From assembly GCA_009775535.1 (NCBI GenBank), contig VSPW01000115.1, positions 1 to 6,492 on the forward strand: a stretch of 6,492 bases of DNA, written 5' to 3'. How positions within the stretch are numbered: position 1 is the first letter of the stretch; every line of letters begins with the position of its first letter. This document shows, one piece after another, positions 1 through 6,492 of this stretch. The stretch is from Muribaculaceae bacterium. GTDB taxonomy: Bacteria; Bacteroidota; Bacteroidia; Bacteroidales; Muribaculaceae. The position numbers and the translations under genes are program-made. Under the pieces are notes generated by a model. The model was given only the letters and a program-made list of their open reading frames with translations. It ran no database searches and was not told where the DNA came from.

Positions 1-1
1 G

Positions 2-199
2 GCCATGATATGGAACGAAATACTCGCTGTTTTAGGGTGGTGGGTGGCTCAGACAGTTGCATTGGAAAACCTTTATTCAATGGTTGAAAAATCTAATCAT
101 TACCTTACATATTTTGGGTTAGGCATAGGTGTAATATGTCTTTTATACATCCTTTGGAATGCATTTAAACCTAATTACCGTAAAACTGAAAAAAACTGA
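2..199 (+). CDS. C-terminal end of a DedA-family-like membrane protein (5' end outside window)
   Basis: The reading frame is open from the first bases of the window to a TGA at 197-199, so this is the tail of a longer gene and the ATG at 5 is probably internal. The visible residues begin A-M-I-W-N followed by a hydrophobic run ending in LGWW, then a short polar loop (about residues 20-34), a final hydrophobic helix (FGLGIGVICLLYILW, about residues 38-52) and a basic tail with several K and R. This pattern, an 'A-x-x-W-N' helix, a loop, then a last transmembrane helix with a positive cytoplasmic end, resembles the C-terminus of DedA/SNARE-associated inner-membrane proteins, which are linked to lipid flipping and envelope homeostasis. 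The match rests on a short fragment, so the family is a recognition-based inference; another polytopic membrane protein is possible. It ends 6 bases before rpe, suggesting a shared transcript. Confidence 0.6.
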   Translation, partial: AMIWNEILAVLGWWVAQTVALENLYSMVEKSNHYLTYFGLGIGVICLLYILWNAFKPNYRKTEKN

Positions 200-205
200 C
201 AGAAT

Positions 206-850
206 ATGCAGATTTCACCTTCAATACTTTCCGCTGACTTCGGACATCTTGAGCAGGAAATAAATATGGTCAACGAAAGCCGGGCTACAATGGTCCATCT
301 TGATGTGATGGATGGAGTATTCGTGCCAAATATTTCATTTGGGTTTCCTGTAATAAAGACAGTTGCCAAATATTCGACAAAACCTCTTGATGTACACTTG
401 ATGATAGTAAATCCTCAAAATTATATATCACAGGTTCGTGACAGTGGTGCTGCAATAATGAATATTCATCAGGAAGCCTGCACGCATTTACACCGTACAG
501 TGCAGGCTATCAAGGCTGCCGGAATGAAAGCGGCTGTCACATTGAACCCATCTACTCCTGTGTTGATGCTGGAAGATATAATTACTGATTTGGACATGGC
601 CCTCATTATGTCTGTAAATCCGGGATTTGGAGGACAGGCTTTTATTCCAAATGCAGTTAATAAGGTCCGCCAACTTAGAGAATTGATTACCCGTAGTGGC
701 TCTAAGGCTCTTATTCAAGTTGACGGAGGGGTAAACTTATCTACCGGTAAGTTGCTTGCTGAAGCTGGTGCAGATGTATTGGTTGCCGGAAATTCTGTTT
801 TCAATTCCGGGAATCCCATTAATGCAATATCTGAACTGTCAGATTTGTAG
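206..850 (+). CDS. rpe: Ribulose-phosphate 3-epimerase
   Basis: This cytoplasmic enzyme interconverts D-ribulose 5-phosphate and D-xylulose 5-phosphate in the non-oxidative pentose phosphate pathway. The 214-residue protein has the usual family length and a complete (beta/alpha)8 barrel signature. Visible motifs are the N-terminal SPSILSADF (residues 4-12), HLDVMDGVFVPNISFG (31-46) with metal ligands H31 and D33, DVHLMI (62-67) with H64, the phosphate-binding loop MSVNPGFGGQ (135-144), VDGGVN (172-177) with catalytic D173, and AGNSVF near the C-terminus. The metal-binding and acid/base residues expected from the family (two His, two Asp) are all present, so it should be active. The ATG at 206 is the family's normal start, placing S6 in the conserved N-terminal strand. 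No Shine-Dalgarno motif precedes it, only an A-rich leader. It follows the upstream membrane gene by 6 bases and precedes ftsK by 31. Confidence 0.97.
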   Translation: MQISPSILSADFGHLEQEINMVNESRATMVHLDVMDGVFVPNISFGFPVIKTVAKYSTKPLDVHLMIVNPQNYISQVRDSGAAIMNIHQEACTHLHRTVQAIKAAGMKAAVTLNPSTPVLMLEDIITDLDMALIMSVNPGFGGQAFIPNAVNKVRQLRELITRSGSKALIQVDGGVNLSTGKLLAEAGADVLVAGNSVFNSGNPINAISELSDL

Positions 851-881
851 TAAATTTCTTACTCTATCCTCTTAATTTTAT

Positions 882-3653
882 ATGAATAAATACTCCAGCG
901 ATATGGATGATTTCGACCCAATCCTTCCAGAAGGGTTTGGGACTAGATCTGTTGGCCATCAGCAGGCTGATTTGGAGTCATCCGGAACAGCATATCAGCC
1001 TCGTACGTCCCGCCCTGTAAATAGGCAACGTAGGGCCAAAGCACAGACTCCTCTCCAAGATATCGACAAAAGGGAATCCTATAAATCTTCAAAGATTGTT
1101 GAGGAAAAGAATTCAGGCCGCATCAAATCTCCAAAAAAAGAAAAATTGGAGAGTATACCATTGACTGAAACCGGATTCGTTAAATTCTTTACCGACAGAC
1201 GAACCCATATGTTTATTGGTATAGTGTTTATAGTTGTTGCATTGATGCTTGCCGTATTTATTGTATCGCATTTCAAGCATGGTGCTGCCGACCAAAGCCA
1301 GGCAATGAATACGACCATAAATCAAATGGTTCTTGATGGGAAAACAGCCAATACAGGAGGTCCAATAGGTGCAAAACTGTCGTATATATTTGTAAACGAA
1401 TGGTTAGGATTAGGCTCTATTGCATTTATAATATATTTCGCGGTTATAGGATTAGGCCTTTTAGGGATAAAAAAAGTGAAATTTTGGGCAATGACATTCC
1501 AGACATTGCTTATCGCAATTACTACATCGGTAGTATTAGGTTTGGTGTCATTCGATATGCCTACTACATTTTCATGGGGAGGCGCTCATGGCCATTATGT
1601 GAATCAGTATCTCTTTGACGTTTTAGGCGATTTTGGGCCGTTAGCTTTATCTGTGGTTCTTATTGGTGCTATTTTTGCAGTATACTTCAATAGATTGGCA
1701 AATTTTTATCGTGCTAGAAAAGCGGAATATGAGGCACGTAAGCAAAGGCGTATCGCTAGGGAAGAGACTTTCCGCAGGAAGCAGGAAGAAGCAGAAGCAG
1801 CTTTAGCCAAGATTAAAGAAGAAGAGGACGAGGAGGAACTTGAAGAATTGTTGAGGGATGAGGACGAAAATGATGATCCTATAGATGCTACAATAAATAG
1901 TATTACAGATGTAATAACCCTTGATGACATACAGGAAGATACTTCTTATCCGGAAGGAGATTTGCCTTCTGTTGATATCGATGCGACTTCCGATATTGAT
2001 AATGCGGATCAATCAATAGAAATAGAAAATAAAGAAGATTCGGTAGAGAGCGTAATCAATTCTCCAAGACCGGATGCTACTGTTAGTGAGGATGATGGCT
2101 TTGATGTCAATGTCAATCAGATAGAGGAAGCTAAAATCATAGATGACGAGCTATATGATCCTACCGCTGAATTATCAAAATATCAGCGGCCTTCGATTGA
2201 ATTGCTTGAAGACCACCATTCTTCATCAGTAAATGTCGACTTTGAAGAACAGGAAGGCAACAAGAGGCGTATCATCAAGACATTGGCTGAATACGGTGTG
2301 CATGTATCCAAGATAGAGGCAACCGTAGGCCCGACTGTAACCCTTTTTGAGATATTGCCCGCAGAAGGCGTACGGATTGCAACTATTAAGAGATTGGAAG
2401 ACGACATTGCCCGTAGCCTGGCTGCATATGGTATACGCATTATCGCACCTATACCAGGCAAGGAGTCTGTCGGTATAGAAGTCCCGAATCGGGATCCTCA
2501 AACAGTGTCGATGAGATCTGTCCTTGCATCAAAAAAATATCAGGAGTGTAAAATGAAATTACCTATGGCTATGGGGACTACAATTTCAAATGAAGTCTTC
2601 ATCGAAGATTTGGCAAAAATGCCACATTTACTAGTTGCAGGTGCAACTGGCCAGGGTAAATCTGTAGGGCTCAATGCAATCATTACATCGCTTATATACA
2701 AACGCCATCCTGCAGAACTGAAATTTGTTCTTGTTGACCCAAAGATGGTGGAATTCAGCCTTTATGACAAGCTCGAACGGCATTTTCTTGCAAAACTTGA
2801 TGGTGAGGATGATGCCATAGTCACAGATCCGGAAAAAGTAAAGGCGACATTGAATTCATTATGTATTGAAATGGATAATAGATACGGGCTTTTACGTGAT
2901 GCATATGTACGTTCCCTTGAAGAATATAATGCAAAATTTGTGGCCCGTAAGTTAAATCCAGAAAAAGGACATAAATATCTGCCGTATATAGTTGTGATTG
3001 TTGATGAGTTTGCTGATTTGATAATGATGGCTGGGAAAGAGGTGGAAACCCCGATTGCAAGGATCGCCCAAAAGGCACGTGCAGTAGGCATACATATGAT
3101 CATAGCCACTCAGCGCCCTTCAACTAATGTTATTACCGGTATAATCAAAGCCAACTTCCCGGGACGAATTGCATTTAAGGTTGCCCAGATGGTTGACAGT
3201 AAGACCATTCTCGACCGCACAGGTGCAAATTCGCTTATAGGACGAGGCGATATGCTGTTTTCACATAATGGTAAGCTCGAACGTGTACAATGTGCATTTA
3301 TTTCTACAGAGGAAGTAGAGTCGATATGTGAGCACATTGACAGTCAGGTTGGATATAATTCAGCGTACATCCTTCCCGAGTGTATGCCTGATAATGCATG
3401 TGATGGCATGGCCGGCTCAAATTATGGTGACCGGGACTCTAAATTTGAAGAGTGTGCGAGGTTTATTGTCTCACAATCGCAACAAGCTTCCGTGTCAAGC
3501 CTTCAGCGCAGGTTTGAAATAGGATATAACCGTGCAGGGAAGATAATGGATCAGATGGAGGCTGCCGGTATCGTCAGTCCTGCAAATGGCCAGAAACCTA
3601 GGAATGTATTGGTCGACTCAATAACACTGGAGCACATATTAGGGAACCATTAA
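882..3653 (+). CDS. ftsK: DNA translocase FtsK (FtsK/SpoIIIE family)
   Basis: A septum-located, ATP-driven DNA pump that clears and aligns chromosome termini during division. The 923-residue protein has the full FtsK plan. A polar, basic N-terminus (1-108) leads to four predicted membrane helices at about 110-131, 174-196, 203-223 and 251-269, with a WGGAHGHY loop between the third and fourth. A highly charged linker follows: K/R/E-rich, probably coiled coil (277-333), then acidic and D/E/S-rich to about 423. The alpha domain starts near L424 (LYDPTAEL). The RecA-like motor carries Walker A GATGQGKS (587-594), LVDPKMVEFSLY after it, Walker B VVIVDEFADL (704-713, D708/E709), the IATQRPS sensor-like segment (741-747) and a LIGRGDML motif. 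The C-terminus (about 852-915) looks like the winged-helix gamma domain (ASVSSLQRRFEIGYNRAGKIMDQME) that reads polar DNA sequences and activates XerD in relatives. No key residue is missing. The ATG at 882 is the first in frame; the leader is A/T-rich with no Shine-Dalgarno. Confidence 0.97.
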   Translation: MNKYSSDMDDFDPILPEGFGTRSVGHQQADLESSGTAYQPRTSRPVNRQRRAKAQTPLQDIDKRESYKSSKIVEEKNSGRIKSPKKEKLESIPLTETGFVKFFTDRRTHMFIGIVFIVVALMLAVFIVSHFKHGAADQSQAMNTTINQMVLDGKTANTGGPIGAKLSYIFVNEWLGLGSIAFIIYFAVIGLGLLGIKKVKFWAMTFQTLLIAITTSVVLGLVSFDMPTTFSWGGAHGHYVNQYLFDVLGDFGPLALSVVLIGAIFAVYFNRLANFYRARKAEYEARKQRRIAREETFRRKQEEAEAALAKIKEEEDEEELEELLRDEDENDDPIDATINSITDVITLDDIQEDTSYPEGDLPSVDIDATSDIDNADQSIEIENKEDSVESVINSPRPDATVSEDDGFDVNVNQIEEAKIIDDELYDPTAELSKYQRPSIELLEDHHSSSVNVDFEEQEGNKRRIIKTLAEYGVHVSKIEATVGPTVTLFEILPAEGVRIATIKRLEDDIARSLAAYGIRIIAPIPGKESVGIEVPNRDPQTVSMRSVLASKKYQECKMKLPMAMGTTISNEVFIEDLAKMPHLLVAGATGQGKSVGLNAIITSLIYKRHPAELKFVLVDPKMVEFSLYDKLERHFLAKLDGEDDAIVTDPEKVKATLNSLCIEMDNRYGLLRDAYVRSLEEYNAKFVARKLNPEKGHKYLPYIVVIVDEFADLIMMAGKEVETPIARIAQKARAVGIHMIIATQRPSTNVITGIIKANFPGRIAFKVAQMVDSKTILDRTGANSLIGRGDMLFSHNGKLERVQCAFISTEEVESICEHIDSQVGYNSAYILPECMPDNACDGMAGSNYGDRDSKFEECARFIVSQSQQASVSSLQRRFEIGYNRAGKIMDQMEAAGIVSPANGQKPRNVLVDSITLEHILGNH

Positions 3654-3679
3654 ATACAGTTGTGTGTTAATTATTTGAT

Positions 3680-4288
3680 ATGAAAAAATTACTGCTATCT
3701 ATCATATTGTTTATCATAGCCATTCCTGTAATTTCTGCAATGACAGCTTCAGAAATTTTGGATAAGGCTGCATCTAAAATCAATTCTGCCAAATCGATAA
3801 CAGCAGAATACACTATTTCAGCTGCTTCTAATAAGGAAAAAGGCACATTGATCCTGGCGTCTGGGAAATTCACCCTTACAAGTGGCTCATTGCGCTCCTG
3901 GTTTGATGGTCTGACTTTGTGGACCTACTCTCCGGCAATGGGAGAAGTCAATATAACAAATCCTACGGCAGAAGAACTTGCTGACATAAATCCGTTTGCT
4001 GTCATAAATGCGCATAAACAGAATTATAGGTCAGCATTGTTGTCATCTGAGAAAAATATCTATAAGATTGATTTGACTCCGGTAAAAAAGGGGATGGCAT
4101 TTTCAAAAGCGACAGTGATACTGGATGCGGCAACATATCTCCCCAAAGAAATTATTCTGACTATGCCGGATAAATCAAAAATAGAGATTGCGATCGATAA
4201 GGTTACAGCAGGGAATATGATTAATTCCCGTACTTTCGTTTTTGATCCGTCATATGCGCCTGACGCCGAGATAGTAGATTTACGATAA
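3680..4288 (+). CDS. LolA-like outer-membrane lipoprotein carrier protein, periplasmic
   Basis: A 202-residue secreted protein that I place in the LolA-like group common in Bacteroidota. LolA proteins carry lipoproteins through the periplasm from the inner-membrane LolCDE exporter to the outer membrane. Residues 1-20 form a classic signal peptide: MKK, a hydrophobic core, then VISA, with likely cleavage after A20. There is no lipobox cysteine, and indeed no cysteine in the protein, so it should be soluble. The mature part begins with an amphipathic segment (ASEILDKAASKINSAKSITAEY, about 23-44) and continues in beta-rich sequence. The stretch SWFDGLTLWTYSPAMGEVNIT (73-93) matches the LolA pattern 'DGxxLWxYxPxxxxV', and strand pairs such as YLPKEIILTMPDKSKIEIAIDKV follow. 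Length fits the family. Sequence identity to proteobacterial LolA is evidently low, so the exact cargo is inference. It sits 26 bases after ftsK and 20 before trxB, an order I recall from Bacteroidales genomes. Confidence 0.85.
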   Translation: MKKLLLSIILFIIAIPVISAMTASEILDKAASKINSAKSITAEYTISAASNKEKGTLILASGKFTLTSGSLRSWFDGLTLWTYSPAMGEVNITNPTAEELADINPFAVINAHKQNYRSALLSSEKNIYKIDLTPVKKGMAFSKATVILDAATYLPKEIILTMPDKSKIEIAIDKVTAGNMINSRTFVFDPSYAPDAEIVDLR

Positions 4289-4308
4289 CCATAAATTAGA
4301 AATAATAC

Positions 4309-5262
4309 ATGACACCTATAGATTGTTTGATAATTGGATCTGGCCCTGCGGGCTATACTGCTGCAATATATGCATCAAGGGCAAATCTTTCGCCTGTATT
4401 ATATGAAGGACAGCAGCCTGGTGGGCAATTGACGATTACTACAGAAGTTGAAAATTTTCCTGGATATCCTGATGGTATTACAGGCCCTAAATTGATGGAG
4501 GACCTCCGTAAACAGGCCATGCGTTTCGGTGCGGATATTAGGACTGGATATGTCTCAGATGTCGATTTTTCAACGCGTCCATTCAAGTTGACCATAGACA
4601 ACAGTACTGAAATATTTGCAAATTCGGTAATTATTGCGACTGGGGCCAGCGCCAAGTATCTTGGAATCGATAGTGAGGAAAAATACCGTGGTCTAGGTGT
4701 ATCTGCTTGTGCCACATGTGATGGCTTTTTTTATCGGGAACGTACTGTTGCCGTAGTTGGCGGTGGCGATACGGCTTGTGAAGAGGCATTATATCTTTCA
4801 TCAATAGCAAAAAAAGTATACCTTATTGTACGTAAGGACCATCTAAGGGCATCAAAGGTGATGCAGCAGCGTGTTGCAGAAAACGAAAAAATTTCCATTC
4901 TGTTCAACACAAATACAGAGAGCCTGTTTGGTGAGGAATTTGTAGAAGGTGCACATCTTGTGGAATTCAAAGGGACTCCAGAAGAACGGCGCTTTGATTT
5001 GCCGATTGATGGTTTTTTCCTGGCCATAGGACATAAGCCAAATACAGATGTGTTCGCTAAATATATTGAGCTTGATGATGCCGGTTATATAAAGCAGAAA
5101 GGAATCACAACCGAGACAAATATACCTGGGGTATTTGCGGCTGGGGATGTCGCTGACCCATATTATAGGCAGGCGATTTCTGCTGCGGGTATGGGGTGTC
5201 GTGCTGCCATTGACGTGGAGCGGTTTCTTAGTGCCGCACGGAGTAACGCAAAATCAATTTAA
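4309..5262 (+). CDS. trxB: Thioredoxin-disulfide reductase
   Basis: A cytoplasmic FAD flavoenzyme that uses NADPH to reduce the disulfide of thioredoxin, thereby supplying ribonucleotide reductase, methionine sulfoxide reductase and peroxiredoxins. The 317-residue protein is of normal length for the low-molecular-weight bacterial type. The FAD Rossmann motif GSGPAG is at residues 10-15, followed by the GGQLTITTEVENFPGYP segment. The redox-active pair is C134-A-T-C137 followed by D138, matching the family CATCDG motif. The NADPH Rossmann motif GGGDTA is at 151-156. The basic patch VRKDHLRAS (R175, K176, R180) lines up with the residues that bind the 2'-phosphate of NADPH. The second FAD motif GVFAAGDV is at 274-281, followed by YYRQAISAAGMG. 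Everything needed for activity is present. The ATG at 4309 puts the GxGxxG motif at the usual distance from the N-terminus. The stop is one base from the next gene's inferred TTG start, suggesting translational coupling. Confidence 0.97.
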   Translation: MTPIDCLIIGSGPAGYTAAIYASRANLSPVLYEGQQPGGQLTITTEVENFPGYPDGITGPKLMEDLRKQAMRFGADIRTGYVSDVDFSTRPFKLTIDNSTEIFANSVIIATGASAKYLGIDSEEKYRGLGVSACATCDGFFYRERTVAVVGGGDTACEEALYLSSIAKKVYLIVRKDHLRASKVMQQRVAENEKISILFNTNTESLFGEEFVEGAHLVEFKGTPEERRFDLPIDGFFLAIGHKPNTDVFAKYIELDDAGYIKQKGITTETNIPGVFAAGDVADPYYRQAISAAGMGCRAAIDVERFLSAARSNAKSI

Positions 5263-5266
5263 ATTG
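5260..5266 (+). promoter_or_regulatory. trxB stop / methyltransferase TTG start junction
   Basis: The trxB TAA (5260-5262) is followed by a single A and then an in-frame TTG (5264-5266) that gives the best methyltransferase N-terminus. No Shine-Dalgarno sequence is visible; the bases before it are A/T-rich (caaaatcaatttaa). The spacing suits termination-reinitiation, in which ribosomes ending trxB restart on the next gene. That mechanism is inferred from spacing, not shown directly. Confidence 0.5.
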
Positions 5267-6037
5267 GAACTGACCAACTCCATACGTAAATTAGTGTCAT
5301 CTCTGGGGACTGCGAAGGCCCGGAGGGAAACAGGCCTGTTTATGGCGGAGGGTACAAAATGTGTTACAGACACCATTCACTCTTTTAGCCCGCAATATAT
5401 TTTCGCCACGCAAAATTGGATTGATGAAAATGGTGCGATGCTAATGGGTGTGGCTGAACCTGTAATAGTAAAGCGTGCCGATATGGCGCGTATGTCCCAG
5501 TTGACAACACCCCCAGAGATAATTGCTGTTTATTCTATCCCGGACATCGTATTGGATAGGCAGCGTTTGCAAACGTCATTAACACTAGCTTTGGACCGGG
5601 TGCAAGATCCGGGTAATCTAGGCACAATAATACGTATTGCAGATTGGATGGGAGTCAAGGACATATTATGTACCTTCGATACGGTAGATGTATATAATCC
5701 TAAGGTGATACAGGCTACAATGGGTGCAATTTCAAGAGTTCGTGTTCATTATGTGAACCTTCAGACGGTCTTGTCTGAAATGTCACCATTGCCTGTCTTT
5801 GGCACATTCCTTGACGGGGAAAACATTTATACTAAGCGGCTACCGACAAGCGGTATAGTCGTAATGGGAAATGAAGGCAACGGGATTTCAGATGATATCG
5901 GGAGAATGGTTACAGACAGGCTATTCATTCCGCCCTACCCTCTTGGACAAACGACCTCGGAATCCCTTAATGTCGCTGTGGCAACAGCTATAACATTATC
6001 TGAATTCAGGCGTCAGCACGCCAATATGCAGTTCTAA
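5264..6037 (+). CDS. TrmH/SpoU-family RNA 2'-O-methyltransferase (TTG start)
   Basis: A 257-residue SPOUT-class enzyme that uses S-adenosylmethionine to methylate ribose 2'-OH groups in rRNA or tRNA. The N-terminal part (about 1-90) looks like the L30e-like SpoU substrate-binding domain, with LVSSLGTAKARRETGLFMAEGTKCV matching the family's 'xSLxxxKxRxxxGLFxxEG' start. The catalytic domain has all three SPOUT motifs: motif 1 DRVQDPGNLGTIIRIADWMG (from D111, with N118 and R124), motif 2 VMGNEGNGIS (200-209), and motif 3 around IPPYPLGQTTSESLNVAVATAI (222-243, with the SESLNV core). The RNA target cannot be read from sequence. I chose the TTG at 5264, one base after the trxB stop, because it gives the N-terminus homologues have. 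The in-frame ATG at 5135 would add 43 residues that are merely trxB read out of frame. A GTG at 5231 is a less likely alternative, giving 268 residues. Confidence 0.88.
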   Translation: MELTNSIRKLVSSLGTAKARRETGLFMAEGTKCVTDTIHSFSPQYIFATQNWIDENGAMLMGVAEPVIVKRADMARMSQLTTPPEIIAVYSIPDIVLDRQRLQTSLTLALDRVQDPGNLGTIIRIADWMGVKDILCTFDTVDVYNPKVIQATMGAISRVRVHYVNLQTVLSEMSPLPVFGTFLDGENIYTKRLPTSGIVVMGNEGNGISDDIGRMVTDRLFIPPYPLGQTTSESLNVAVATAITLSEFRRQHANMQF

Positions 6038-6055
6038 ATCATTATATACCGAATC

Positions 6056-6492
6056 TTGGCATCTAAATCAAAAACGATATGGCATTGTACCGCATGTGGC
6101 ATGGACTCTCCGAAATGGGTGGGTAAATGTCCATCATGTGGTGAATGGAATACCATGGTAGAAGAGCGGCTTCCGTCAAAGCTTTTGCGTAAGAGCGTGA
6201 ATGACGGTGCATATGTAAACAAGCCTCAGAAGGTAAGCGAAATTCAATCTGCCGCAGAACAGCGCATACATATGCCCAGTGAAGAATTCAACCGTGTACT
6301 GGGAGGCGGGCTTGTTGCAGGTTCGATTGTCCTTATTGGAGGAGAGCCCGGAATAGGAAAGTCAACATTGGTATTGCAGAACATCCTGGCCATAAAATCC
6401 AGGACAATCCTATATATATCAGGGGAAGAGAGCGCAACACAGATAAAGATGCGTGCTGACCGTATAGGCCGGTTGAGCGACAATTGCTATAT
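6056..6492 (+). CDS. radA: DNA repair protein RadA, N-terminal part (TTG start, 3' end outside window)
   Basis: RadA is a RecA-like, DnaB-related ATPase that processes recombination intermediates and extends D-loops. About 145 codons are visible. The N-terminus is the C4 zinc finger typical of RadA, C11-TA-C14 and C25-PS-C28, within WHCTACGMDSPKWVGKCP followed by SCGEWNTMVEE. The segment FNRVLGGGLVAGSIVLIGGEPGIGKST contains Walker A GGEPGIGKS (95-103), and ILYISGEES follows at the expected place. The KNRFG motif and the Lon-like C-terminal domain lie beyond the edge. The frame has a stop at 6035-6037, which is the methyltransferase stop, and no ATG or GTG before the zinc finger. The TTG at 6056 gives (M)ASKSKTIWHC, which matches the usual RadA start almost exactly. 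The first ATG (M16) lies inside the zinc finger and would destroy it. The gap from the previous gene is 18 A/T-rich bases with no Shine-Dalgarno. Confidence 0.95.
   Translation, partial: MASKSKTIWHCTACGMDSPKWVGKCPSCGEWNTMVEERLPSKLLRKSVNDGAYVNKPQKVSEIQSAAEQRIHMPSEEFNRVLGGGLVAGSIVLIGGEPGIGKSTLVLQNILAIKSRTILYISGEESATQIKMRADRIGRLSDNCY

Noticed and set aside
844..880. Possible Bacteroidota-type promoter before ftsK (TTTG at 844-847 and TAATTTTA at 873-880)
   Set aside because: The spacing of 25 bases is longer than the usual 19-21, the second element lacks the final G of TAnnTTTG, and transcription would begin inside the ftsK coding region.
1706..1930. Minus-strand open frame encoding a serine-rich protein
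   Set aside because: The serine run is the reverse complement of GAA/GAG/GAC codons in the acidic ftsK linker; it has no family resemblance and lies wholly within ftsK.
2762..3109. Minus-strand 115-residue open frame
   Set aside because: It lies opposite the highly conserved FtsK motor and has no recognisable domain; it is a shadow of a real gene.
3668..3679. TTTG-containing A/T-rich stretch before the LolA-like gene as a promoter -7 element
   Set aside because: It does not fit TAnnTTTG (the bases before TTTG are ATTA), it lies directly against the start codon, and no -33 TTTG is at the right distance.
4353..4715. Minus-strand 120-residue open frame
   Set aside because: It is fully antisense to trxB between the FAD motif and the CATC motif, with no domain or plausible start context.
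6244..6483. Minus-strand open frame at the right edge
   Set aside because: It is antisense to the Walker A region of radA, whose plus-strand reading is a clear family match.
1..6492. Mobile element, CRISPR array, tRNA or a new accessory system
   Set aside because: The window is filled by seven co-directional housekeeping genes with gaps of at most 31 bases; I found no repeats, inverted termini, transposase motifs or unexplained non-coding stretches.

Overview
This window looks like ordinary chromosomal DNA from a member of the Bacteroidota, most likely a Bacteroidales (possibly a Muribaculaceae relative; the family-level guess is weak). The evidence is an FtsK whose motor closely follows the Bacteroidales form, a LolA-like periplasmic protein directly behind ftsK and in front of trxB, moderate to low GC, and no Shine-Dalgarno-like GGAGG before any gene, only A/T-rich leaders. 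All genes lie on the + strand.

Layout from left to right: the last ~65 codons of a membrane protein that resembles the C-terminus of DedA-family proteins (2-199); rpe, ribulose-phosphate 3-epimerase (206-850); ftsK, the DNA translocase (882-3653); a secreted LolA-like lipoprotein chaperone (3680-4288); trxB, thioredoxin reductase (4309-5262); a SpoU/TrmH-family RNA methyltransferase (5264-6037); and the first ~145 codons of radA (6056 to the window edge). Gaps are 6, 31, 26, 20, 1 and 18 bases, so no stretch without a gene exceeds about 30 bases. I see no convincing promoter, terminator, tRNA, repeat array, insertion sequence or CRISPR. The genes are probably co-transcribed or at least read through.

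The genes do not form one pathway. They are housekeeping functions: pentose-phosphate metabolism (Rpe), chromosome segregation at the septum (FtsK), outer-membrane lipoprotein trafficking (LolA-like), thiol redox balance (TrxB), RNA modification (SpoU) and recombination or repair (RadA). The most useful annotation points are that the last two genes appear to start at TTG, and that an ATG-only reading gives the methyltransferase a false 43-residue N-terminal extension inside trxB and misses the true radA start. I found no sign of a new biological system; the remaining points are modest ones about start sites, the FtsK linker and gene order.
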